From the NCBI RefSeq assembly GCF_965216415.1, contig NZ_CBDCFU010000002.1: a stretch of 64,000 nt of DNA; one strand, written 5' to 3'. Every line of letters starts with the position of its first letter. Within the stretch, counting starts at the first letter, position 1. The translations under genes and the position numbers were made by a program. This stretch comes from Marivita sp003149565. Lineage in GTDB: Bacteria; Pseudomonadota; Alphaproteobacteria; Rhodobacterales; Rhodobacteraceae. The notes under the pieces were generated by a model. The model worked only from the letters and a program-made list of their open reading frames with translations, had not been told where the DNA came from and ran no database searches. Of the stretch, positions 1 through 7,691 are shown in pieces.

Positions 1-528
1 GGTAAGCCAGTGACAGGTTATGAGGCGAAGATCGTGGGGCAGGACGGTGCCGAGCTGCCGCGCGGAGAACTTGGCCGCATGGCTGTGCGTGGACCAACTG
101 GATGCCGTTACCTTTTTGGAGAACGGCAGACCGAATATGTGCAGGATGGATGGAACATCACAGGCGATACCTTCGTGCAGGACGAAGAGGGATATTTCCA
201 TTTCGCGGCTCGCAACGACGACATGATCTTGAGTGCAGGCTACAATATCGCCGGCCCGGAAGTTGAGGCGGCTTTGCTGTCTCATGATGCGGTGGCCGAG
301 TGTGCCGTTATCGGTGTGCCAGATGTCGAGCGAGGTCAGATCGTCGAAGCTCACGTTGTTTTGGGAGCTGGCGAAGTTCCGGGCGATGCGTTGGCCAAAC
401 AGCTGCAGGACCATGTCAAGGCAACGATTGCGCCTTTCAAGTATCCACGCTCGATCGTTTTCGCGAAGACGCTTCCAAAAACCGCAACAGGCAAGATCCA
501 ACGCTTCAGGCTCAGGAGCAATACATGA
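1..528 (+). CDS. 2-aminobenzoate-CoA ligase (acyl-CoA synthetase family), C-terminal part
   Basis: The open frame runs in from the window edge, so only about the last 175 residues are present. They form the end of the large and all of the small C-terminal domain of an ANL-superfamily acyl-CoA synthetase. Visible are the TGD motif in NITGDTF, the hinge region RNDDMILSAGYNI, and the near-terminal PKTATGKIQR with the catalytic lysine of the adenylation step. The benzoate-CoA ligase branch is suggested by this wording and by context: kynA and kynU follow directly, and KynU releases anthranilate, the natural substrate for activation to 2-aminobenzoyl-CoA. The stop overlaps the kynA start (ATGA at 525-528), so the two are translationally coupled. 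The exact aryl substrate is inferred from the operon; the superfamily call is firm. Confidence 0.85.
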   Translation, partial: GKPVTGYEAKIVGQDGAELPRGELGRMAVRGPTGCRYLFGERQTEYVQDGWNITGDTFVQDEEGYFHFAARNDDMILSAGYNIAGPEVEAALLSHDAVAECAVIGVPDVERGQIVEAHVVLGAGEVPGDALAKQLQDHVKATIAPFKYPRSIVFAKTLPKTATGKIQRFRLRSNT

Positions 529-1364
529 CTGGCCAGCCATACAATCCAGAGACGGACGGCGCGCGCATGAGCTTCGAGGGCGCCATGTCCTATGGGGATT
601 ATCTGAAGATTGATGATATACTCTCCCTTCAGGTGCCGCTGAGCGTCGCGCATGACGAGATGCTGTTCATTATTCAGCATCAGACCAGCGAATTATGGAT
701 GAAGCTTGCAATCCATGAATTGTCTGCGGCTCGTGATGCGCTCCGCGCGGGAGAGATGGCGACAATGTTCAAAATGTTGGCCAGAGTGAGCCGCATATTT
801 GAGCAGCTCAACAATGCCTGGGATGTCCTGCGAACAATGACGCCAGCAGATTACACGAGGTTTCGTGAGACCCTGGGCAACTCCTCCGGATTTCAGTCCT
901 ATCAGTACCGCATGATTGAATTCGTGCTTGGAAACCGCAATGCCAATATGTTGCGCCCACACGCTCATATGCCAGAAATCCACGAGTGGTTGGTCACTGA
1001 ATTGCGACGACCCAGCTTTTATGACGATGTGGTCGGCTTGTTGTTTGACAAGGTGCATGGTTCCCGAGACAGCATGCCTGCTCCACAACTGGAAGGCCCG
1101 CATGAGGCGCGGCCCGAAATTCAAGCGGCTTGGCAAACGGTCTATGAGAACGTTGAGCTCCATTGGACGCTTTATGAGCTTGGCGAGAAGCTGGTTGATC
1201 TTGAGGACTACTTTCGACGTTGGCGTTTCAACCACGTCACCACGGTTGAGCGCGTGATCGGGTTCAAGAGAGGCACTGGAGGCACGTCAGGTGTTCAATA
1301 CCTGAGGCGTATGCTTGGTGTGGAGCTGTTCCCAGAACTTTGGAATGTCCGAGGAGAGCTGTGA
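525..1364 (+). CDS. kynA: Tryptophan 2,3-dioxygenase
   Basis: This haem enzyme opens the indole ring of L-tryptophan with O2 to give N-formylkynurenine, the first step of the kynurenine route, in the cytoplasm. The 279-residue product matches the bacterial family length. The family pattern is clear: FIIQHQTSELWMKL near the N-terminus contains the distal active-site histidine, SSGFQSYQYRMIE follows in the middle, and GGTSGVQYLR near the end is the conserved substrate-carboxylate loop. A longer upstream frame exists, but the ATG at 525 follows an AGGAG at 514-518 and overlaps the ligase stop, so it is chosen. kynU begins one base after the stop. The kynurenine formamidase needed between KynA and KynU is not in the visible part of the operon. 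Confidence 0.97.
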   Translation: MTGQPYNPETDGARMSFEGAMSYGDYLKIDDILSLQVPLSVAHDEMLFIIQHQTSELWMKLAIHELSAARDALRAGEMATMFKMLARVSRIFEQLNNAWDVLRTMTPADYTRFRETLGNSSGFQSYQYRMIEFVLGNRNANMLRPHAHMPEIHEWLVTELRRPSFYDDVVGLLFDKVHGSRDSMPAPQLEGPHEARPEIQAAWQTVYENVELHWTLYELGEKLVDLEDYFRRWRFNHVTTVERVIGFKRGTGGTSGVQYLRRMLGVELFPELWNVRGEL

Positions 1365-1365
1365 T

Positions 1366-2559
1366 ATGGGCGAGAGCCTGCCAAGAAAAGATCTGTTCGA
1401 AATCCCTGACGGGGTAATTTACCTTGATGGCAATTCGTTGGGTGTGCTGCCCAAAGGTGCCGCGTCGCGTGCAACGCGCGTGATTGAGCAAGAATGGGGG
1501 CAGCAATTGATCCGGGCTTGGAACAGCGCTGGATGGATGGACCTGCCCATGGTGGTGGGAAACCAAATCGCCGCGTTGATCGGCGCGCCGGAGGGCTCTG
1601 TGGCGACAGGCGATACACTGTCGATAAAGGTGTATCAGGCATTGGATGCCGCTCTGAAAATGCGGCCTGATCGTCGCGTGATCCTGTCTGATAATGGTAA
1701 CTTCCCCTCTGATCTCTACATGGCCCAAGGGCTGATCGGGACCAAGAACGACGGATACAAATTGCGCACACCGGCTCCGGAGCGTGTGGTCGCTGCCATC
1801 ACCGACGAGGTGGCTGTGGTGATGTTGACACATGTAGACTATCGCTCAGGCCGAATGCACGACATGGCCGCCATTACCAAAGCCGCCCATGACGCGGGCG
1901 CCGTCGTGATCTGGGATCTTGCCCACTCGGCTGGCGCGGTCGATCTGGATATTGGCGGTTCCAAAGCAGAATTTGCAGTCGGCTGTAGTTACAAATATCT
2001 CAACGGTGGACCGGGCGCTCCGGCCTTTATCTACGCGCGTCCGGATGTCGTTCAGGGCATTGATCCCGCACTTTCAGGTTGGCTGGGCCACGATGCGCCC
2101 TTTGCAATGGAACTCGAGTATCGTCCTGCGATGTCAACCGAGCGCCTGCGCGTCGGCACCCCGCCAATCCTTCAACTCGCTGTGTTGCAAGAGGCTCTGA
2201 GTGTTTGGGAAGGTGTCGACATGGGCGATCTTCGCGCTGCGTCGATGCGGTTATGTGATCTGTTCATCGCAGAGGTCGAAGCGCATTGCCCGGCGTTGAC
2301 TTTGGCTTCACCACGCGACGCTACGCAACGTGGAAGCCAAGTGTCATTTGCGTACGAGCACGGATATGCGGCGATGCAGGCGCTGATTGAGCGAGGTGTT
2401 ATTGGCGACTTTCGTGCGCCTGATATCATGCGTTTTGGCTTCACGCCGCTCTACATTGATGAGGAGGATGTGGTCAAAGCCGTCCGTGTTCTGCAGGATG
2501 TCATCGATACTGAAGCTTGGCAGGATCCGCGGTATCAGACCCGATCACGCGTGACCTGA
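1366..2559 (+). CDS. kynU: Kynureninase
   Basis: A PLP-dependent hydrolase that cleaves L-kynurenine to anthranilate and L-alanine. The product has 397 residues. It begins with the family opening LPRKDLFEIPDGVIYLDGNS and carries IWDLAHSAGAVD, with the aspartate that contacts the PLP nitrogen, and GCSYKYLNGGPG, with the Schiff-base lysine. The sequence also contains ALSGWLGHDAPF, typical of the family. The ATG at 1366 lies one base after the kynA stop and behind GAGGAG at 1351-1356; an upstream in-frame start inside kynA is ignored. Together with the ligase upstream it delivers anthranilate to CoA activation rather than to tryptophan or quinolone synthesis. Confidence 0.97.
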   Translation: MGESLPRKDLFEIPDGVIYLDGNSLGVLPKGAASRATRVIEQEWGQQLIRAWNSAGWMDLPMVVGNQIAALIGAPEGSVATGDTLSIKVYQALDAALKMRPDRRVILSDNGNFPSDLYMAQGLIGTKNDGYKLRTPAPERVVAAITDEVAVVMLTHVDYRSGRMHDMAAITKAAHDAGAVVIWDLAHSAGAVDLDIGGSKAEFAVGCSYKYLNGGPGAPAFIYARPDVVQGIDPALSGWLGHDAPFAMELEYRPAMSTERLRVGTPPILQLAVLQEALSVWEGVDMGDLRAASMRLCDLFIAEVEAHCPALTLASPRDATQRGSQVSFAYEHGYAAMQALIERGVIGDFRAPDIMRFGFTPLYIDEEDVVKAVRVLQDVIDTEAWQDPRYQTRSRVT

Positions 2560-2562
2560 GAT

Positions 2563-2967
2563 ATGGGACTGCGGTACACATTTGAGCAGAAGGTTCTCTT
2601 CAAGCACTGCGACCCGGCAGGCATCGTTTTTTTCCCGCGCTACTTCGAGATGATCAATGACTGCGTTGAACATTTCTTTAGTGACGCTTTGAACTGGCCC
2701 TTTGAAAACCTGCTTCGGACTGAGGGTGTGCCGACGGCTGACATCTCGACACGGTTCGTCGCGCCAAGTCGTCACGGCGATCATCTTCGTCTCACGTTTT
2801 CTGTCATGCGGGTTGGGCGCACGTCGCTATCATACAGGATCGACGCGACCTGCGGTGACGAGACACGTTTTGAGGCCACGGCAACGCTGGTGCACGTCAA
2901 TCTAAGAGGCCGACCCTCGCCTTGGCCTGAAGAAATACGTGCTAAACTGACAGAGGAGGGCTCATGA
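2563..2967 (+). CDS. Acyl-CoA thioesterase, 4-hydroxybenzoyl-CoA thioesterase type (hotdog fold)
   Basis: A 134-residue single hotdog-domain protein. The motif HCDPAGIVFFPRYFEM at residues 15-30 is that of the 4-hydroxybenzoyl-CoA thioesterase class, with Asp17 in the position of the catalytic aspartate. The rest fits the usual five-strand, one-helix domain, and the length is normal. It starts three bases after the kynU stop and its own stop overlaps the next start (ATGA at 2964-2967), so it belongs to the kynurenine/2-aminobenzoyl-CoA operon. A role in hydrolysing an aromatic CoA ester of that pathway, or in rescuing CoA from dead-end esters, is inferred from position; the substrate cannot be read from the sequence. 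Confidence 0.85.
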   Translation: MGLRYTFEQKVLFKHCDPAGIVFFPRYFEMINDCVEHFFSDALNWPFENLLRTEGVPTADISTRFVAPSRHGDHLRLTFSVMRVGRTSLSYRIDATCGDETRFEATATLVHVNLRGRPSPWPEEIRAKLTEEGS

Positions 2968-3359
2968 TGCATCGGATCATACAACCCGATGGCTGGCTGC
3001 CGGCGAAAGGGTATGCCAACGGTGTACTCTCGCGTGACGGTACCTTGCACATCGGTGGTCAGATCGGCTGGGATGGGAATAAACGTTTCGTATCTGACGA
3101 GTTTGTTGGCCAGATGAGGCAGGCGCTTGCGAATATTGCTGAGATTGTGACCGCGGCAGGGGGACAGGTCTCGGACGTCACGCGTTTGACGTGGTTTGTG
3201 ACGGACAAAGAGGACTATCTGGCCCGGCAGTCGGAGGTAGGTACTGCATATCGTGAGATATTCGGCAAGCATTTCCCAGCGATGTCCGTCGTTGTGGTCG
3301 CAGGCCTGATTGAGGATGATGCCTTGGTCGAGATTGAGGCAACAGCGCACCTGTCTTAA
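2964..3359 (+). CDS. Rid-family (YjgF/YER057c/UK114) protein lacking the deaminase arginine
   Basis: A 131-residue protein of the small trimeric Rid family, ending in the characteristic VEIEATAHL. Typical RidA enzymes hydrolyse reactive enamines and imines such as 2-aminoacrylate. They use an arginine just before the C-terminal VEIEA motif. Here the aligned stretch reads VVVAGLIEDDALVEIEA and the arginine position is Gly114, so this is probably a non-RidA subfamily member whose chemistry differs. It is the last gene of the kynurenine operon and is translationally coupled to the thioesterase. A role on an imine or a ring-opened product of 2-aminobenzoyl-CoA breakdown is plausible from context but not shown. 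The first of two adjacent ATGs (2964, 2967) is chosen. Confidence 0.88.
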   Translation: MMHRIIQPDGWLPAKGYANGVLSRDGTLHIGGQIGWDGNKRFVSDEFVGQMRQALANIAEIVTAAGGQVSDVTRLTWFVTDKEDYLARQSEVGTAYREIFGKHFPAMSVVVVAGLIEDDALVEIEATAHLS

Positions 3360-3699
3360 GGCGATTGGTCGGCACCATCAGCGGTTTGCTTCGGTTCGCC
3401 CGGGATAAATGAGTCTGCTTTCAAGTAAGACGCTGTGGACCAGCTGCCGGCGAGAGCCGGATGGATTGAGGCCCGATGGACTTGTCTGGCACGCATCCGT
3501 AGGGTCCAAGCCGTTGGCCTCCCTGTGCTGTGTCCGTGGGTATCAAGCGGTACAGGACACCTCCTCCCACGCTCGCCGAACAGATATCACCATGAAGCAA
3601 GACGCCGAAACAGCACCGCAAAAGCTGTCTTGCTTTATGCTTCAAAAGAGATACTACTTTATACAACTATTGCGGGCAAAGACTTCGGGGAATTAAATC
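3360..3699. other. Gene-free stretch with several inverted repeats ahead of the sensor gene
   Basis: No convincing gene lies in these 340 bases. They hold a CCGGC/GCCGG hairpin near 3444-3460 and interleaved pairs GTGTCC/GGACAC (3530-3535 with 3555-3560) and GTGGG/CCCAC (3536-3540 with 3566-3570). There is also a perfect 9-bp inverted repeat at 3595-3603 and 3627-3635. A CTCCTCCC string, complementary to Shine-Dalgarno sequences, lies at 3561-3568. The stretch probably contains the promoter and leader of the sensor gene at 3700, and possibly a small RNA. I cannot place a promoter with confidence. Confidence 0.5.
3595..3635. repeat. Perfect 9-bp inverted repeat with 23-nt spacer
   Basis: AAGCAAGAC at 3595-3603 is the exact reverse complement of GTCTTGCTT at 3627-3635. 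The right arm is followed by ATGCTTC, so the outer bases can also pair through a small bulge. It lies 65-105 bases before the GTG start of the sensor gene and could be an RNA hairpin or a regulator site. Confidence 0.55.
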
Positions 3700-5040
3700 G
3701 TGCATTCTGCAGCAACTCATGGGGTGAAAACACAACCCTCCAATCAAAACCCAAACTTCCTTCGAACTCTGAACGAATTTGCAGTGGACCTGATGTCGAT
3801 TCCGAACCCATCAGATCTGTTTTGGTATGTTGCTCAAAATGTGGTCGGTCGGCTTGGGTTTGTCGATTGTGTGATTTACACGGCAGACGCTCAGTCACAG
3901 AAGCTCACGCAAGTCGCGGCTCTTGGTGACAAGAACCCGTATGGGCGAACAATCCTCAACCCGCTTGTGATACCCTTCGGCGAGGGAATCACCGGAAAGA
4001 CGGCACTCTCGGGGACACCGACCATTGTCGACGATCTGCTGCAGGATGCGAACTACATTCCCGATGCCCAGCCAGCCAGATCTGAGATCTGTGTTCCGCT
4101 CTTGTCGCAAGGGAGAGTGGTCGGCGTTATTGACAGCGAGCATCCGGTGCCGAATGCCTTTGGGCCAGCTGAGTTGGAAATTCTGACCACCGTTGCCGCG
4201 ATGACGAGTGCAAGGCTGGAGCTTCTTCATGAAGCTGATCGCTCCCAGCAACGATACTCCGACCTGGTCACGACGCATGCCAAGCTTTCTGAAGAAATTT
4301 GTAGCCGCAAGGCTTTGGAGGCAGAGCTTCACGAAGCCCGCAGGTTAGAGGCCGTTGGCCAACTTTCAGGGCGATTGGCGCAAGACTTCGACAACTTGCT
4401 GTCCGTGATTTCCGGAAATCTGGAATTGGTTGAGGCTTATTTTCAAGAGCCAAGCAGTCGCAGGTTTCTTAAAGAGGCGAGCCTTGCGTCCCACCGTGCG
4501 GCTCGCCTTATGGCTGACTTGTTGGCTTTCTCTCAGCGTTCGAAGCTCACATTCGCTGAAGCAGAGATGAACCGCTTGGTTTCCGAACTTTGTTCGGTCT
4601 CAGTGATGCCCGCCAATGTCACGATGCAGCTTGATCTGTCACCTATCGAACTTATTGCCAAAACAGATGCGGCGGCGGCAAAAACCGCAATAGATGCGAT
4701 TATTTCGAACGCGGTGGAAGCGATGCCGCAAGGCGGGTCTCTGACAATTTCCACAGATCTATTAGGGCGGAGCCCCGCATCGCGCATGATGCTCCCGCCC
4801 GATCTCACTCCTGGCGTTTACGTTTCAGTCAAGGTTGCGGACACAGGAACAGGCCTTGGGCCTGACCAGTTGCAGCGGATTTTTGATCCTTTCTTTTCTA
4901 CCAAACCTGTCAGTTCAGGACGTGGGCTGGGTCTATCCGTTGTCAAAGGCTTTATGGCCCAATCCGGTGGCGCCGTTGTTGCGTCTCACAACTCTCCCCG
5001 GGGAACAGTGATGGAATTGTTCTTCCCGGTTTCCGCCTAA
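3700..5040 (+). CDS. GAF-domain sensor histidine-kinase-like protein lacking the H-box histidine
   Basis: 446 residues with no membrane segment, so cytoplasmic. Residues about 20-180 form a GAF domain (VIPFGEGITGKTALSG, then EICVPLLSQGRVVGVID). A coiled-coil linker at about 180-215 and a kinase core follow. The core has the N box (IISNAVEAMP), G1 (VADTGTGLGP), F box (IFDPFFSTKP) and G2 (GRGLGLSVVKG), so ATP binding looks intact. The dimerisation helix reads LSGRLAQDFDNLL, where related kinases have GGIAHDFNNLL: the phospho-acceptor histidine is Gln228 (codon CAA at 4381-4383). Autophosphorylation at the usual site is therefore not possible. No response regulator gene is adjacent. The GTG at 3700 is chosen because GGGGA precedes it by nine bases; a later ATG at residue 32 would cut into the GAF domain. 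Confidence 0.85.
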   Translation: MHSAATHGVKTQPSNQNPNFLRTLNEFAVDLMSIPNPSDLFWYVAQNVVGRLGFVDCVIYTADAQSQKLTQVAALGDKNPYGRTILNPLVIPFGEGITGKTALSGTPTIVDDLLQDANYIPDAQPARSEICVPLLSQGRVVGVIDSEHPVPNAFGPAELEILTTVAAMTSARLELLHEADRSQQRYSDLVTTHAKLSEEICSRKALEAELHEARRLEAVGQLSGRLAQDFDNLLSVISGNLELVEAYFQEPSSRRFLKEASLASHRAARLMADLLAFSQRSKLTFAEAEMNRLVSELCSVSVMPANVTMQLDLSPIELIAKTDAAAAKTAIDAIISNAVEAMPQGGSLTISTDLLGRSPASRMMLPPDLTPGVYVSVKVADTGTGLGPDQLQRIFDPFFSTKPVSSGRGLGLSVVKGFMAQSGGAVVASHNSPRGTVMELFFPVSA

Positions 5041-5071
5041 TCATTCGACCGCTTTTCAGTTTTTGCGCAAG

Positions 5072-5087
5072 CATGATGTCAATCATG
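5072..5087. promoter_or_regulatory. Palindrome CATGAT-N4-ATCATG upstream of the 2OG oxygenase
   Basis: A perfect 6+4+6 inverted repeat ends ten bases before the ATG at 5098 and touches the G-rich Shine-Dalgarno sequence that follows. It could be an operator or an RNA hairpin limiting ribosome access. No regulator gene of obvious match is adjacent. Confidence 0.4.
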
Positions 5088-5097
5088 GGGGGTAAAA

Positions 5098-6165
5098 ATG
5101 ACAATGTTTTCGGACATTCTCCTGGGCGAGCAGGTTTTGCCCCTTATCAGTGTCGCTGGACTTCGATCAGGTGACAAAAAAGAGATTGATCGAATTGCTC
5201 ATGAGATTGGGACAGCCTGCGAGGAGCATGGATTTTTCCGAATTTGTGACCATGGAATTCCCCTTGAGTTCATCGATGCTGTCTATGCGGCTGCCGAAAG
5301 GTTCTTCGAACAGCCGGAGAACATCAAAATGCGATGCTACATCGGAGACAGCCCCAATCACCGCGGCTACGTGCCCTTCTCTGAAAAGGGGGACTATCCA
5401 GACGAAGTTAACCGAAGCTACGAAGCCTTTGACCTTGGGCTGGATTTGCCCCCAGACGACCCAGATTTCTTGGCAGGCAACCGTGTTCTGGGTCCAAATA
5501 ATTGGCCGGAGTTGCCCGGGTTTCGAGAAATCGTGGGCGGGTACTACGATGAGGTCGCCCAACTCGGCAGGCTGATTTGCGGAGCGCTTGAGCTCTATCT
5601 TGATTTGCCCTCTGGTGAGATGACCCAGCAAATGACAAAGCCGATCTCTCAGTTGCGGCTGTTGCACTACGTGCGCAAGGCTTCGGTAAAAGACAGTAAG
5701 TCAGTTAACATGGGCGCGCACACGGATTATGAATGTTTGACATTGCTTCATACCCGAAATCGCGGTTTGCAGATCTTGGCACAAGACGATGTCTGGATCG
5801 ACGTCCCGGTCGATCCGTCTGCTTTGGTCGTAAATATTGGTGATATGATGGAGGCGTGGACCAACGGGCGTTTGCGATCGACCCCCCATCGTGTTCTAAA
5901 TCTGCGGCCAGAGCGGTTTTCCTTGCCCTATTTCGTAGCGGCCAACCACGACACAGTCATTCAGCCCTTTCCGCAACTGGTGCCGAAAGGGACTGAGCCG
6001 AAGTATCAGCCGTTCACTGCAGGTGCCCATTTGGAACGTATGTTGATCCGAGATTTTCCGTACCTGAAGGCGTTGATGGCCAAAAAGTCGAAGAATTCCG
6101 GCGCTGGAGCTTCGGGCCTCCAGGTGGAAAATCCTTTCGAGAAAAGACTCAAGAACAACACCTGA
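5098..6165 (+). CDS. 2-oxoglutarate/Fe(II)-dependent oxygenase, isopenicillin N synthase-like
   Basis: A 355-residue member of the DIOX_N plus 2OG-FeII_Oxy architecture. The N-terminal half shows GFFRICDHGIPLEFIDAVY and the catalytic half has all iron ligands: His208 and Asp210 in AHTDYECLTLL, and His264 in STPHRVLNL. Arg273 and Ser275 in ERFSLPYF are the RxS pair that binds the 2-oxoglutarate carboxylate. It should be an active hydroxylase or desaturase, but the substrate cannot be deduced. The LysE-type exporter begins seven bases after the stop, suggesting that the oxidised product is an amino acid or similar metabolite that is pumped out. The ATG at 5098 follows a GGGGGG tract. Confidence 0.88.
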   Translation: MTMFSDILLGEQVLPLISVAGLRSGDKKEIDRIAHEIGTACEEHGFFRICDHGIPLEFIDAVYAAAERFFEQPENIKMRCYIGDSPNHRGYVPFSEKGDYPDEVNRSYEAFDLGLDLPPDDPDFLAGNRVLGPNNWPELPGFREIVGGYYDEVAQLGRLICGALELYLDLPSGEMTQQMTKPISQLRLLHYVRKASVKDSKSVNMGAHTDYECLTLLHTRNRGLQILAQDDVWIDVPVDPSALVVNIGDMMEAWTNGRLRSTPHRVLNLRPERFSLPYFVAANHDTVIQPFPQLVPKGTEPKYQPFTAGAHLERMLIRDFPYLKALMAKKSKNSGAGASGLQVENPFEKRLKNNT

Positions 6166-6172
6166 ATTACCC

Positions 6173-6817
6173 ATGCCAAATATAGAAACGATGCTAACGG
6201 TGGCTCTTGCCGGGTTCGTACTCAGTGCTACGCCCGGTCCGTCCATGTTGTATGTCTTGTCGCGGAGTGCTGGGCAAAGCCGTACAGCTGGTTACGCTTC
6301 TGCCTTGGGATTGGGCCTCGGTGGCGTGCTGTTGGCGGTTGCCACAGCGTTCGGCCTTGCAACTCTGTTTCGGCAGTTCGATTGGCTGATGACCGGCCTG
6401 CGTTTCTTGGGGTCGATCTATCTGATTTATCTTGGTTACGGGCTGATCAGAGATTCCTATGTGACGCTTGACCTTACGGTGACCGACACGCCCGTGATCC
6501 GACAGTCTTTTGGTCAAATTGTATGGCAAGGCATGTGGGTCGAATTGCTCAACCCCAAAACGGTCCTGTTTTTTGCGTTGTTTCTTCCACCATTCGTTGA
6601 CCAGAACCTGGTTGGAAGTGCTTTGCAGCTGCAACTGGTGGTTTTGGGAGCTCTGGTGCCCTTGACTGCAGTTCCATCAGATATCGCGGTTGCATGGCTG
6701 GGCGCCACGCTTTCACGCTCCGTGACACGGAATCCGGGCATTCGAAAGGCTTTGTCTTGGCTCGGGGGGCTGGCTTTGATCTTTATCGCCGTGAACCTGC
6801 ATTTGGAGGTTTTTTAG
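6173..6817 (+). CDS. LysE/RhtB-family exporter
   Basis: A 214-residue integral inner-membrane protein with six predicted hydrophobic segments. The family signature FVLSATPGPSMLYVLSRS is near the N-terminus and ELLNPKTVLFFALFLPPFV in the middle. LysE/RhtB proteins export amino acids such as lysine, homoserine or threonine and their derivatives by proton-motive antiport. It lies seven bases behind the 2OG oxygenase and is almost certainly co-transcribed with it. The cargo is unknown; an amino acid modified by that oxygenase is a reasonable guess. Confidence 0.92.
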   Translation: MPNIETMLTVALAGFVLSATPGPSMLYVLSRSAGQSRTAGYASALGLGLGGVLLAVATAFGLATLFRQFDWLMTGLRFLGSIYLIYLGYGLIRDSYVTLDLTVTDTPVIRQSFGQIVWQGMWVELLNPKTVLFFALFLPPFVDQNLVGSALQLQLVVLGALVPLTAVPSDIAVAWLGATLSRSVTRNPGIRKALSWLGGLALIFIAVNLHLEVF

Positions 6818-6876
6818 CGCGCAGCCAGCACCCAGGACTCGGTCTTGTTGAAACTTATTCCGCCATTTCGCAAGCA

Positions 6877-7689
6877 TCATTGAACGCCCGAAAGGCGCTG
6901 AACCATTTTCTTTACTTCAGACACGGCGCGAAGAATTGCGGGCGTCCCGCAAACCCAATCGGCCGAACTGTACATGACTGGAGCACCTTGCAACGCAGGG
7001 TGGGTCATCACGTCTTCCGATTGCGAGAAACCAGAGTATTTCGGAGAGCTAATAAGAAAATCTGGAGTGTTCAGGACCATCTGTTCCAAAGAGATGCGTC
7101 CATTACCAGAAAAGCCCAAGTCCACTGAAAGATTGCGTGCGCCGCCCGCAGTTAGAATGCTGTGGCTCAACGTTCCTTCGCCCAGTGCAAAGCCATTCGG
7201 ATAGAAGAATGCGCCCACGGGGGCGCTGTGATCGACTTCAGTGCGCTTGGAAAGCTGCATCTCAAAGTCGCTCGCCAAATCTTCAGCGCGTTCAGAGCGG
7301 TTCAGGACATCGCCCATTTTTCGCAACTGTGCCGGGACCTCGTCGATGGTCGTCGTCAGCGGAAACTGCACGACCTCGATGTCAATTCTGCGCAGCATGT
7401 CGATAAGTAGGGGATCGGAGTAAGCGCCGGCTACGACGATGTCTGGCGCCGTAATCGCAATCGATTCTGCGCGAGCATTGTTCTTGGCAAACGGCTCGGC
7501 CTCCTCCGCCATACTGGAGGATCTTGGATCATCACTCAGTTCGGTGAGAGACACAATCTGAGTGGGGTCTGCAACCAGCATGACCAGCTGGTCGGTGCAA
7601 AGATTAACCGATACAACACGCGGCAGCTCTTCGGCGCTGGCCCAAACGGGGGCCAGCGCAATCAAGATCGACGTCGCGAGACGCCTCAT
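6877..7689 (-). CDS. Periplasmic cobalamin-binding protein of an ABC transporter (BtuF-like)
   Basis: 270 residues starting with a signal peptide (cleavage likely after ASA near residue 19), followed by the PRVVSVNLCTDQLVMLV opening seen in cobalamin and haem binding proteins of the TroA/BtuF fold. It lies two bases behind btuB on the same strand and downstream of a cobalamin riboswitch, so vitamin B12 or a corrinoid is the likely ligand. The inner-membrane permease (BtuC) and ATPase (BtuD) are not beside it here; the next gene on this side is the convergent exporter. Residues 40-60 (LSDDPRSSSMAEEAE) are typical of the alphaproteobacterial branch. The family is secure; the exact corrinoid is inferred from context. 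Confidence 0.88.
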   Translation of the reverse strand: MRRLATSILIALAPVWASAEELPRVVSVNLCTDQLVMLVADPTQIVSLTELSDDPRSSSMAEEAEPFAKNNARAESIAITAPDIVVAGAYSDPLLIDMLRRIDIEVVQFPLTTTIDEVPAQLRKMGDVLNRSERAEDLASDFEMQLSKRTEVDHSAPVGAFFYPNGFALGEGTLSHSILTAGGARNLSVDLGFSGNGRISLEQMVLNTPDFLISSPKYSGFSQSEDVMTHPALQGAPVMYSSADWVCGTPAILRAVSEVKKMVQRLSGVQ

Positions 7690-7691
7690 GA

